Part shown: piece by piece, positions 7,230 to 13,608 of the stretch | Layout: each line of letters opens with the position of its first letter | How positions within the stretch are numbered: position 1 is the stretch's first letter | From: JASFRS01 sp050114795 | GTDB taxonomy: Bacteria > Pseudomonadota > Alphaproteobacteria > Sphingomonadales > CAKZYD01 | Direction of reading: 5' to 3' | Assembly (NCBI GenBank): GCA_050114795.1 | Contig: JASFRS010000064.1 | Span: 1 to 13,608, forward strand | Length of the DNA: 13,608 bases | The notes under the pieces: model-generated | Told to the model about the DNA's origin: nothing | Database searches by the model: none | The model's input: the letters and a program-made list of their open reading frames with translations, nothing else | Made by a program: the position numbers and the translations under genes

Positions 7230-8108
7230 CTACAAAATCCCGTAACGCACTGCGATAAGAAGCTTAGCGCCTTTATCCCCTATCCGCTCGAAGATATTGG
7301 GTTTCTGCGGCAGCCGCCAGTTCGACGACTGCAATTTCCGCAAGATGCGATGATAAACCATCATCATGATAATAGCCGGTCGCATTTTTTTGCGATCGGT
7401 GTCTTTCAAGGCTTCACGCGCAGCTTGAAATTCAGCTTCTGCCCGTGCGCCAAGCTCTGCACTTAATTTTGGCAAATTAGAATGCTCCGCGACGGCCTTA
7501 GGGTCACGACTCTCAATGCCATATTTATCCAATAGCTCATTTGGAAGATAAAGACGCCCGCGCTCGGCATCTTCTTCCACATCACGTAATATATTTGTAA
7601 GTTGGAGCGCGAGACCCAGATGGTCTGCCACCTTCTGCCCTTCATCCCCACTTTCACCATAAATTTTGACACAGAGACGTCCGACTGCCGCCGCAACACG
7701 GTCGCAATAATAAAGAAGCGCATCATAGCTGGGTGCCACAATCGGACCCTCAGCATCCATTTCCATGCCTTCAATGACAGCTAAAAAGTCCTCACATTTG
7801 AGGCCATAAGCGGAAACATGAGGCGCCAGTGCTTTGGTGATGGGGTGATCAGGTTCAGCGCCACCGTAAAGCTTGGCCATTTCACTACGCCATTCGGACA
7901 GACCTGCACGTCGCTCTTCAACACCGATATCTTCATTGTCAGCGATATCATCAACCACGCGACAGAATGCATATACGGCAAAATTTGCTTCCCGCCGTTG
8001 CTCCTCCATGAGGCGCATTGCCCAGAAAAAGGATGAGCCGGATGAAGCCACCACCTCACGAACATAGTCCGCGGGTGAAAGGTTCTGCTGTGCTTCCTCG
8101 TCAGTCAT
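7230..8108 (-). CDS. hpnD: Presqualene diphosphate synthase HpnD
   Basis: HpnD is a squalene/phytoene synthase family enzyme. In the studied HpnCDE system it condenses two farnesyl diphosphates to presqualene diphosphate. Counting from the ATG at 8108, the protein has 292 residues. The first Asp-rich motif DDIAD is at about 53-57 (context AFCRVVDDIAD) and the second, DVEED, at about 176-180 (context LTNILRDVEED); both bind magnesium and diphosphate. YYCDRVAAAVGRL is a further family signature. The frame extends upstream to a TTG at 8144 with AGGGA about 9 bases before it; that alternative adds 12 unconserved-looking residues. I favour the ATG because its N-terminus (MTDEE) looks more natural, although only a weak GAGA precedes it. 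It is paralogous to hpnC. It follows hpnB by 48 bases (12 with the TTG start) and precedes hpnE by 2. Confidence 0.9.
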   Translation of the reverse strand: MTDEEAQQNLSPADYVREVVASSGSSFFWAMRLMEEQRREANFAVYAFCRVVDDIADNEDIGVEERRAGLSEWRSEMAKLYGGAEPDHPITKALAPHVSAYGLKCEDFLAVIEGMEMDAEGPIVAPSYDALLYYCDRVAAAVGRLCVKIYGESGDEGQKVADHLGLALQLTNILRDVEEDAERGRLYLPNELLDKYGIESRDPKAVAEHSNLPKLSAELGARAEAEFQAAREALKDTDRKKMRPAIIMMMVYHRILRKLQSSNWRLPQKPNIFERIGDKGAKLLIAVRYGIL

Positions 8109-8156
8109 GGCTGTGTGTCTCGCTTGAAAGCCACCTTTGGTCAAGGTGCCAATTCC

Positions 8157-9314
8157 CTAAATTTCCAATTTATCACCGCTGGACGCATAATCACGCCCCT
8201 TCCACCCCGTATGACCGCCCTGCCAATGGACAAAGGCGGACTTCAAGGTGAAAAATTCAAATAAAGCCGCAGTTATGGGCAGAAAAATGGCCCATAAAGG
8301 GGAAAGTTTATAAAGTCGCACCGTTGGCATATATGCGATTGTCATGAGAAACCAGGCAGCACTGCTTAAAATGGCAAGCCCATAAGCCTTAACCCACAGT
8401 GCCCAAAGCAGCGCAAAAGGCGGTGCCAGATAGATCACCGCCATACCCAAGACAGTCAGCGCCAGCAATATATTACTGTAACCGAGTTGCGCAAAAGCTG
8501 TACGTGTCACCATTTGTGACAATGAAGCGAAATCATCATAGCCGCGCAGGCTGAAGCTATCCTCGCCATGACCCAGCCAGATGGAATGGCCTGCCCTTTT
8601 CACAGCGATGCCCAAAGCGCAATCATCAATTAACCGGTCTTTGATAGCGGCAATACCCCCAATATCCTGAAGCGCTTTATGCTTTAACAACACACAGCCG
8701 CCGGCCGCTCCGGCAAAGCGAGAGCTGGGATTATTAATAGCAGGAAAGGGATATAGTTTTTGAAAAAAGAATACGAAAGCCGGAACAACCAGTTTCTCAA
8801 GCCATGTTTTCGCACGAAGACGCACCATGAGCGAAACCAGCCCTCGATCCTCCTGCTCTGCCTTTTCAACAAGCCGGGCCAGCACATCTGGGCCATGCTC
8901 AATATCCGCGTCTGAAAACCAGAGATAAGGCGCTACTGCCCCCGCTTTTGCCACACCCTGGTTCAGCGCCCATAATTTGCCACTCCATCCAGGTTCCAAT
9001 GGCTTCGCATCTAAAACTTCCCCTGTATGTGGGGCTTGTGTAATTGCCAGGCGGGCTAATTCTGCTGTTTCATCACTGCTACTGTCATTGACCACAATGA
9101 GATGGATAGCACCGTCATAATCCTGCGATAAAATGGATGTCGCGCAGCGTCCTATGGTCTCTGCTTCATTACGTGCTGGCACGATAGCAATGACGTCAGG
9201 TGTGTCCATCCCTCTCTGTAAAGCAGGAAGACGCTGATCACATAACCAAAAGCGATTATGGAATAAGATCAGACCAACCCAAAGAGCCAGCGACAGCGAA
9301 ATGATGGCAAGCAT
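8157..9314 (-). CDS. hpnB: Hopanoid-associated glycosyltransferase HpnB (GT2-like, membrane)
   Basis: The protein has a family 2 glycosyltransferase domain and membrane segments, 385 residues in all. A hydrophobic N-terminal helix (about 2-19) is followed by IVPARNEAETIG (44-55), the nucleotide-sugar binding start of the domain, then VVNDSSSDET (74-83) and the metal-binding DxD in FSDADIEH (133-140). DRLIDDCALG (226-235) and the region around R271 fit the acceptor and catalytic part. Two or three hydrophobic segments lie between about 281 and 358. HpnB is found in many hopanoid clusters, but its acceptor and product are not firmly known; transfer of a sugar to a hopanoid side chain or another lipid is an inference. 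The start overlaps the context of the hpnC stop as TGA-G-ATG, a 1-base gap, so translation is coupled. Confidence 0.85.
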   Translation of the reverse strand: MLAIISLSLALWVGLILFHNRFWLCDQRLPALQRGMDTPDVIAIVPARNEAETIGRCATSILSQDYDGAIHLIVVNDSSSDETAELARLAITQAPHTGEVLDAKPLEPGWSGKLWALNQGVAKAGAVAPYLWFSDADIEHGPDVLARLVEKAEQEDRGLVSLMVRLRAKTWLEKLVVPAFVFFFQKLYPFPAINNPSSRFAGAAGGCVLLKHKALQDIGGIAAIKDRLIDDCALGIAVKRAGHSIWLGHGEDSFSLRGYDDFASLSQMVTRTAFAQLGYSNILLALTVLGMAVIYLAPPFALLWALWVKAYGLAILSSAAWFLMTIAYMPTVRLYKLSPLWAIFLPITAALFEFFTLKSAFVHWQGGHTGWKGRDYASSGDKLEI

Positions 9315-9315
9315 C

Positions 9316-10164
9316 TCAATAGCGTCCCAGCAAACTTCCCATTAACCCAAGAATGCCGCAGGCTATGAATTCATGTTTTTTCAACTCGACCCGGGTCGCA
9401 ATGGGGTCGCGTGCATGTAAATGGCGGGTCAGTTTTTGAGCGATACGCACGATCACCGCTGACTCCGCTGATAATCTTTTACTTCTTAAAACCGGCGGCA
9501 ACTTCACGGCGTCCCGCAATAGAACTTCAGTCCCATCGAGGCAGCGATCTACAACTTCGCGTAGCCCTGGTGTCAAAGCCGATTTATCCAGATCCGCATC
9601 GCTTGTGCCTGCATCCCGCATCCAGTTTTGGGGCAGATAAACCCGGTCCAACTCACGCCGATCATCGGCACAATCTTGCAAATGATTTATGACCTGAAGA
9701 GCGTTACATAAAGCATCAGAAAAGACATAATGCGACGGATCTTCCTCATGAATATCAAGAAGATAACGTCCGACTGGTGCCGCAGAACGGTCGCAATAAT
9801 CAAGCAATTCATCCCAATTTTCATAGCGTGTTTTAACAGCATCCTGACGAAAAGCGGAGATCAGATCCTGACCGTGTTTAGGTGTCACACCCAGTTCAGC
9901 CAAACTTTCCCGCAAAAGATCAGCCTTTGGAACTGTAGGCGCCTCCGGCGCACCGATCAAAGCGGCTTCAAATGAATTCAACCGCTCAATCTTTTCCTCA
10001 GCCGTAGCCGCAGGATTATCAGCGACATCATCAATCGCACGGGCAAAATCATAGAATATCGCGACATGCGGACGAAGATGCTTTGGCAACAGAAAAGACC
10101 CAACCGGAAAATTCTCATCTTCCGCGCCTTTTCCCGATGGGGTTTCAAAGGCAATGTCACTCAT
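9316..10164 (-). CDS. hpnC: Hydroxysqualene synthase HpnC
   Basis: HpnC belongs to the squalene/phytoene synthase family and converts presqualene diphosphate to hydroxysqualene. The frame extends to an ATG at 10197, but I chose the ATG at 10164 because it overlaps the mlaA stop as ATGAGTGA, a classic coupling arrangement, and because FETPSGKGAEDENFPVGS directly after it is the usual family N-terminus. This gives 282 residues. The first Asp-rich motif is DDVAD (45-49). The second is DCADD (164-168), in NHLQDCADDRRELDRVYLP. The signature DYCDRSAAPVGRY is shared with HpnD. The differing second motifs (DCADD against DVEED) help tell the two paralogues apart. It is the second gene of the leftward operon. 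Confidence 0.92.
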   Translation of the reverse strand: MSDIAFETPSGKGAEDENFPVGSFLLPKHLRPHVAIFYDFARAIDDVADNPAATAEEKIERLNSFEAALIGAPEAPTVPKADLLRESLAELGVTPKHGQDLISAFRQDAVKTRYENWDELLDYCDRSAAPVGRYLLDIHEEDPSHYVFSDALCNALQVINHLQDCADDRRELDRVYLPQNWMRDAGTSDADLDKSALTPGLREVVDRCLDGTEVLLRDAVKLPPVLRSKRLSAESAVIVRIAQKLTRHLHARDPIATRVELKKHEFIACGILGLMGSLLGRY

Positions 10165-10930
10165 CACCAAGTCCCGCGTCTGAAAATTCTTCATCATAGT
10201 CCGGAAATTCAGGAAGCTCTTCCCCAGTGCTGTTTAGAATTTCCGCACGGCGATCCTGCAAATAAAGGCTCCGCAGCGCAGCATAATAATCCAGTGAATT
10301 TTGCTCTAAATCATCCAGGCGCGTCAAATTCCGGTTTAATTTATCAATTCCACCCACGCTGCGGCGTACATAGCTAAGTTGCTCAACATCCGCTTCCCGG
10401 GCAAGCCAGAAAAAGGGGTCCATCAATGTGGTTCCAGCTAACCCAACGCTATCGCGCAGCGTTGATGGGCCAAGAAAGGGTAGCTCAATATATGCACCCT
10501 CTTCCACACCCCAAACTGCGAGCGTCTGTCCAAAGTCCTCTTCATGAGCCCCAAGACCTATTCCCGTTGCGGGGTCAAAAATCCCGCCAATACCAATCGT
10601 CGTGTTAACAACAAAACGCCCAAGACTGGTTCCTGCGCGTTTGCCCTCGCCCTGCAAAAGGTCATTTGTAAAAACAACGGGGCCTTTCAGATTATCAAGC
10701 GCATTTCTCACCCCATTTCTTATGGGCGGCGGCAAGACAGCATTATAAACTTTTGCCGTCGGGCGAAGCATCACATGCTCAACCACACGATTAAAGTTAA
10801 AGGTTGCCCGATTAAATTTTTCAAAGGGGTCATGTTCACCCTGTTCTGGCGGTGGCGTTGTCGCGCAAGCGCTCACCAGGGCCACAAAAAATCCTGAAAC
10901 CAACAGGCGTTTTTGAATAGATCCGAGCAT
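10157..10930 (-). CDS. mlaA: MlaA/VacJ-family outer-membrane lipoprotein
   Basis: MlaA is an outer-membrane lipoprotein that removes mislocalised phospholipids from the outer leaflet and passes them to periplasmic MlaC. The N-terminus is a lipoprotein signal peptide: KR at 7-8, a hydrophobic stretch, and the lipobox LVSAC with the lipidated cysteine at 22. The family hallmark DPFEKFNR is at 34-41, followed by RATFNFN. RFVVNTTIGIGGIFDPA, EEDFGQTLAVWGV and YIELPFLGPSTLRD are further conserved blocks. Length is 257 residues; the tail is acidic (PDYDEEFSDAG). The ATG has TTGAGAA about 8 bases upstream. It is the first gene of the leftward operon, and its stop overlaps the hpnC start by 8 bases. 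In other species mlaA-like and hpnM (MlaC-like) genes can sit beside hpnN; no hpnM is in this window. Confidence 0.92.
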   Translation of the reverse strand: MLGSIQKRLLVSGFFVALVSACATTPPPEQGEHDPFEKFNRATFNFNRVVEHVMLRPTAKVYNAVLPPPIRNGVRNALDNLKGPVVFTNDLLQGEGKRAGTSLGRFVVNTTIGIGGIFDPATGIGLGAHEEDFGQTLAVWGVEEGAYIELPFLGPSTLRDSVGLAGTTLMDPFFWLAREADVEQLSYVRRSVGGIDKLNRNLTRLDDLEQNSLDYYAALRSLYLQDRRAEILNSTGEELPEFPDYDEEFSDAGLGDE

Positions 10931-10958
10931 CTAAAATTCTCAATTAAACTGGCCAGTA

Positions 10959-10987
10959 AAAATAATCACCCGACATGTGCGGCGCAA
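10959..10987 (-). promoter_or_regulatory. Candidate promoter for the mlaA-hpn operon
   Basis: Reading leftward, TTGCGC (10987-10982) and TATTTT (10964-10959) are separated by exactly 17 bases and lie about 30 bases ahead of the mlaA start codon. They match the sigma-70 consensus at 3 of 6 and 4 of 6 positions. The position at the head of the operon is right, but the match is weak. Confidence 0.3.
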
Positions 10988-11034
10988 CATGGCATAGTGA
11001 AGCCTGAGTTACCACATCAGATTTGCATAATAGA

Positions 11035-11060
11035 TGATCGATCACGTTGAGTTGTGCACA
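11035..11060. promoter_or_regulatory. Two short palindromes in the divergent intergenic region
   Basis: TGATCGATCA (11035-11044) is a perfect 10-base palindrome and TGTGCACA (11053-11060) a perfect 8-base one, with centres 17 bases apart. They lie in the 195-base gap between the divergent mlaA and efflux genes, where a repressor such as a TetR-type protein could bind. No regulator gene is present in the window. The rest of this gap shows only the promoter candidate and ribosome binding sites. Confidence 0.25.
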
Positions 11061-11125
11061 GGTGACAAATGCGTTGAAAGGCGATAGAGAAAGCGCAATT
11101 CAAACTCAGGGCTGAGGCATTTTCG

Positions 11126-12274
11126 ATGACTGAACAAAAATCAGGCAGAAAACGCAATATTGGGTGCGCATTCTGGGCGGCATTATTTGTCATCCTTCTC
11201 GTGGGGGGGCTGGCCATCTTTAAGTTCGTCATAACACCAATCATGATCAATAGCTTCTTTGCAGGAAATACGCCACCACCGGTAACTGTTTCAACCGCAA
11301 CAGTCGAAGAAAAGAACTGGCAGCCTTTAATTAACGGCATTGGTACAGTTGTCGCCGTTCGTGGTGTTGACATTACGGCAGAAGCTCCAGGCATCGTGAG
11401 TGAGATTTTGTTTGAATCCGGCCAGGACGTCGATGCAAACGCTCCCCTCATTCACTTGAATGATGAAGTTGAGCGTGCGGAGCTTGAACAAAACCTGGCC
11501 CTGTTGAAAGAAGCTAATCTAGAACTGGAACGCTCTCGCTCACTTGCGACGCGTGGAAATGTCAGTCAAGCATCCCTTGATGCATCACTTGCGCGCCGCG
11601 ACAGCGCTGCAGCGGCGGTGGAACGCACACGTGCCCTGATCAGCCAGAAAAACGTGCATGCACCCTTTGCCGGACGCCTTGGCGTGCGCCGCGTAAATTT
11701 GGGTGCCTTTCTTTCGCCGGGCGACCCGATCGTTACATTGCAAAGCCTTGATCCATTGTATGTCAATTTCACTTTGCCTGAGCAGGCTTTAGCGGTTTTG
11801 AAAGTTGGGCAAAAGCTTGATATCGCGGTTGACGCTTTCCCTGGCGAGCGGTTCCCCGGTGAGATTACCTCTTTGAACTCTCGCGTCACCGATACAACGC
11901 GTAATATTCTGATCCAGGCAACTTTGGCCAACCCGGAGAAAAAACTGGTACCCGGCATGTTTGCATCCATCCGCCTCTTCTACCGGGGCGAAGAAATGCG
12001 TATGACCGTACCAGAAACAGCCATCACCTACAGCCTCTATGGGGATTCCATTTATGTTGTGACACCTGTCGAGGGTGAAGACGGGCTTTATCAAGTTGAA
12101 CGGCGCACTGTTCAAGTCAGTGACAAACGACCAGGAGAAATTTCCCTTTCCGAAGGCGTCAGCCCCAATGAAGAGGTGGTTGTTGCTGGTCAAATCAAAT
12201 TACGTCCTGGAGCCGTTGTAAAAGTGGACAATTCAAAGCCGCTTGAACCCGCCTCCCCACGGCCGAAACTATAG
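11126..12274 (+). CDS. RND efflux system periplasmic adaptor (membrane fusion protein)
   Basis: This is a membrane fusion protein that would join an inner-membrane RND pump to an outer-membrane channel. The ATG has TGAGG (11113-11117) 8 bases upstream. The 382 residues are typical. A single N-terminal membrane anchor spans about 15-37 after a positively charged start (GRKR). VDITAEAPGIVSEILFESGQDV (about 81-102; first lipoyl half) leads into an alpha-helical hairpin (about 112-175, rich in Ala, Glu, Leu and Arg). The second lipoyl half follows at KNVHAPFAGRLGVRRVNLG (about 175-193), then the beta-barrel and membrane-proximal domains. It is anchored by a helix, since no lipobox is visible. The next gene, an RND permease, begins 8 bases after its stop. 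The substrate cannot be told from the sequence. Confidence 0.93.
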   Translation: MTEQKSGRKRNIGCAFWAALFVILLVGGLAIFKFVITPIMINSFFAGNTPPPVTVSTATVEEKNWQPLINGIGTVVAVRGVDITAEAPGIVSEILFESGQDVDANAPLIHLNDEVERAELEQNLALLKEANLELERSRSLATRGNVSQASLDASLARRDSAAAAVERTRALISQKNVHAPFAGRLGVRRVNLGAFLSPGDPIVTLQSLDPLYVNFTLPEQALAVLKVGQKLDIAVDAFPGERFPGEITSLNSRVTDTTRNILIQATLANPEKKLVPGMFASIRLFYRGEEMRMTVPETAITYSLYGDSIYVVTPVEGEDGLYQVERRTVQVSDKRPGEISLSEGVSPNEEVVVAGQIKLRPGAVVKVDNSKPLEPASPRPKL

Positions 12275-12282
12275 GCAATACC

Positions 12283-13608
12283 ATGGCTCAGGCATTAGAT
12301 CGCAGTTTTACGGACCTTTTCATTCGTCGACCGGTTTTGTCGACGGTGGTATCTTTGTTTATTCTGCTTGTAGGCTTGCAAGCGACCTTCAACTTGTCTG
12401 TTCGTCAATTTCCTGAATTGACGAAAACGACTATTACGGTGTTGACCACTTATCCCGGTGCAGATGCGGATTTGATTCAAGGCTTTATCACAACGCCTCT
12501 GCAACAAGCTGTGGCGTCAACAGAAGGTGTTGATGTCCTGACATCTTCCTCAGCCGCCGAGCGCAGCACAATCACGCTTGAATTACGTTTGAATGCTGAT
12601 GGTGATCAGGCGCTGACAGAAGTTCTAACTAAAATCAACCAAGTTAGGAACATTCTACCACGTGAGGCCAACGACCCCATTGTCACAAAGTCAACGGGCG
12701 ATGATTTCGCGCTGATGTATATTGACTTCCGGTCGGACATTATGACCCCCTCTCAGGTCACCGAATATTTGACCCGGGTCGTTCAGCCAGCCCTCCAGTC
12801 GTTGGAGGGTGTGGGCAATGCAGAAATTCTGGGTCCGAAAACATATGCCATGCGCCTTTGGCTGGATCCCCAACGCATGACTGCGCTTGGTGTCACCGCA
12901 GATGATGTGAATAAAGCTATTCGAGATAATAACTTCATATCGGCATCAGGCCGCGTAAAAGGTGACTTCATACAAGTCTCAGTTAAAGCGGAAACAGACT
13001 TAAAAGAAGCGGAAGCTTTTGCTGATCTGGCCATAGCATCGCGGGACGGCACACTGATCCGCATGCGCGATATAGCGCAAGTAGAGCTTGGCCCACAAAG
13101 TGGGAATTCCAGCACATATGCAACAGGGCAGCGTGCTTTGTTTTTGGCTATAAGGACGACACCCGGTGCCAACCCATTGGATGTCTCCGACCGGGTAAGG
13201 GCGGCATTCCCAGCTTTGCAAGCCAATTATCCCGAGGGCCTCGAAAGCTCGATCAACTATGATTCATCCGATTATATCCGCGAATCCATTCGGGAAGTGC
13301 GCAACACGATTTTCGAAGCCGCGCTGATTGTTATCATCGTCATTTTCCTCTTCCTCGGAAATGTACGCGCCACACTTATTCCTATTGTCACCATTCCGCT
13401 TAGCTTGATTGGCGTTATGGTCCTTTTGAATGCCCTTGGCTATTCCATCAACCTGCTGACATTACTGGCACTGGTGCTTGCTATCGGTTTGGTGGTTGAT
13501 GATGCTATTGTCGTAGTTGAAAATATTCACCGCCACATCGAAGAGGGCATGACGCCCTTCCAAGCAGCCCTTTTGGGGGCGCGTGAGATCACTCTGCCAG
13601 TCATTGCA
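12283..13608 (+). CDS. RND efflux permease, HAE-1 family (3' truncated by window edge)
   Basis: An open frame of 442 codons runs from the ATG at 12283 to the last base with no stop, so only the N-terminal part (of roughly 1,020-1,050 residues) is present. The N-terminus has FIRRPVLSTVV (13-23) and TM1, then the first periplasmic porter region. TYPGADADLIQ is the conserved segment near its start. After the porter domain come TM2-TM4, with GLVVDDAIVVVENI: D406 and D407 match the proton-relay aspartates D407/D408 of AcrB. HAE-1 members export drugs, detergents or lipophilic compounds using the proton gradient. It follows its adaptor gene by 8 bases and must share its transcript. No strong Shine-Dalgarno sequence precedes it, which suggests coupling. 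The outer-membrane channel gene, if any, lies beyond the window or elsewhere. Confidence 0.94.
   Translation, partial: MAQALDRSFTDLFIRRPVLSTVVSLFILLVGLQATFNLSVRQFPELTKTTITVLTTYPGADADLIQGFITTPLQQAVASTEGVDVLTSSSAAERSTITLELRLNADGDQALTEVLTKINQVRNILPREANDPIVTKSTGDDFALMYIDFRSDIMTPSQVTEYLTRVVQPALQSLEGVGNAEILGPKTYAMRLWLDPQRMTALGVTADDVNKAIRDNNFISASGRVKGDFIQVSVKAETDLKEAEAFADLAIASRDGTLIRMRDIAQVELGPQSGNSSTYATGQRALFLAIRTTPGANPLDVSDRVRAAFPALQANYPEGLESSINYDSSDYIRESIREVRNTIFEAALIVIIVIFLFLGNVRATLIPIVTIPLSLIGVMVLLNALGYSINLLTLLALVLAIGLVVDDAIVVVENIHRHIEEGMTPFQAALLGAREITLPVIA

Noticed and set aside
9388..9397. Palindrome GACCCGGGTC, also present at 12771-12780
   Set aside because: Both copies lie within coding regions and are explained by Arg/Val and similar codons; two chance copies of a 10-mer do not make a regulatory site.
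10165..10197. Longer hpnC start at ATG 10197
   Set aside because: It adds 11 residues not typical of the family and lacks a clear ribosome binding site; the ATGAGTGA overlap at 10164 is a stronger start signal.
11017..11451. 144-codon open frame on the - strand over the adaptor gene start and the divergent gap
   Set aside because: Its composition is that of an antisense shadow, with no recognisable motif; the + strand gene is clear, so a regulator cannot be claimed here.
12783..13226. 147-codon open frame on the - strand inside the RND permease
   Set aside because: It is fully antisense to a strong RND coding frame with conserved motifs and shows no features of its own.
1..13608. CRISPR arrays, transposons, tRNA or rRNA genes, toxin-antitoxin or defence systems
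   Set aside because: I looked for direct repeats, terminal inverted repeats, transposase-like proteins and RNA-gene sequences and saw none; nearly all bases are covered by hopanoid, lipid or efflux genes.

Overview
The window reads as a hopanoid lipid locus from an alphaproteobacterium with mid-range GC. The phylum call rests on protein style (IspH, HpnH, squalene-hopene cyclase, a HpnN-type RND exporter, an MlaA lipoprotein) and on the gene order, which resembles known alphaproteobacterial hpn clusters. I cannot name a genus. Coding density is very high. I see no mobile elements, CRISPR arrays, rRNA or tRNA genes, and no obvious foreign island.

Layout. (1) Positions 1-1017 (+) hold the C-terminal part of hpnN, the RND/MMPL-like protein that moves hopanoids to the outer membrane; its 5' part lies off the left edge. 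A weak hairpin follows it. (2) Positions 1170-3316 (+) hold ispH, the last step of the MEP isoprenoid pathway, then hpnH, adenosylhopane synthase, as a two-gene unit. (3) Positions 3272-10930 (-) hold one tightly packed operon, transcribed leftward in the order mlaA, hpnC, hpnB, hpnD, hpnE, shc (hpnF), hpnG. (4) Positions 11126-13608 (+) hold a divergent RND efflux pair, a membrane fusion protein and an inner-membrane permease that runs off the right edge.

How the genes work together. IspH makes IPP and DMAPP, which feed farnesyl diphosphate. HpnD and HpnC, two paralogous prenyl-condensing enzymes, and the flavoprotein HpnE convert this to squalene by way of presqualene diphosphate and hydroxysqualene. 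Shc cyclises squalene to hopene and hopanol. HpnH adds a 5'-deoxyadenosyl group, and HpnG removes adenine to start the extended side chain. HpnB is a glycosyltransferase-like membrane protein whose role is not settled. HpnN exports the products, and MlaA acts on outer-membrane lipid asymmetry. The two halves of the locus converge: the hpnH and hpnG reading frames overlap tail to tail by 45 bp, and a strong hairpin terminator for the hpnH transcript sits inside the hpnG coding sequence.

Everything here belongs to known families, and I found no convincing undescribed system. The points most worth a second look are the terminator embedded in hpnG, the coupling of mlaA to the squalene operon through an 8-bp start/stop overlap, and the divergent control region between the hopanoid operon and the efflux pair.
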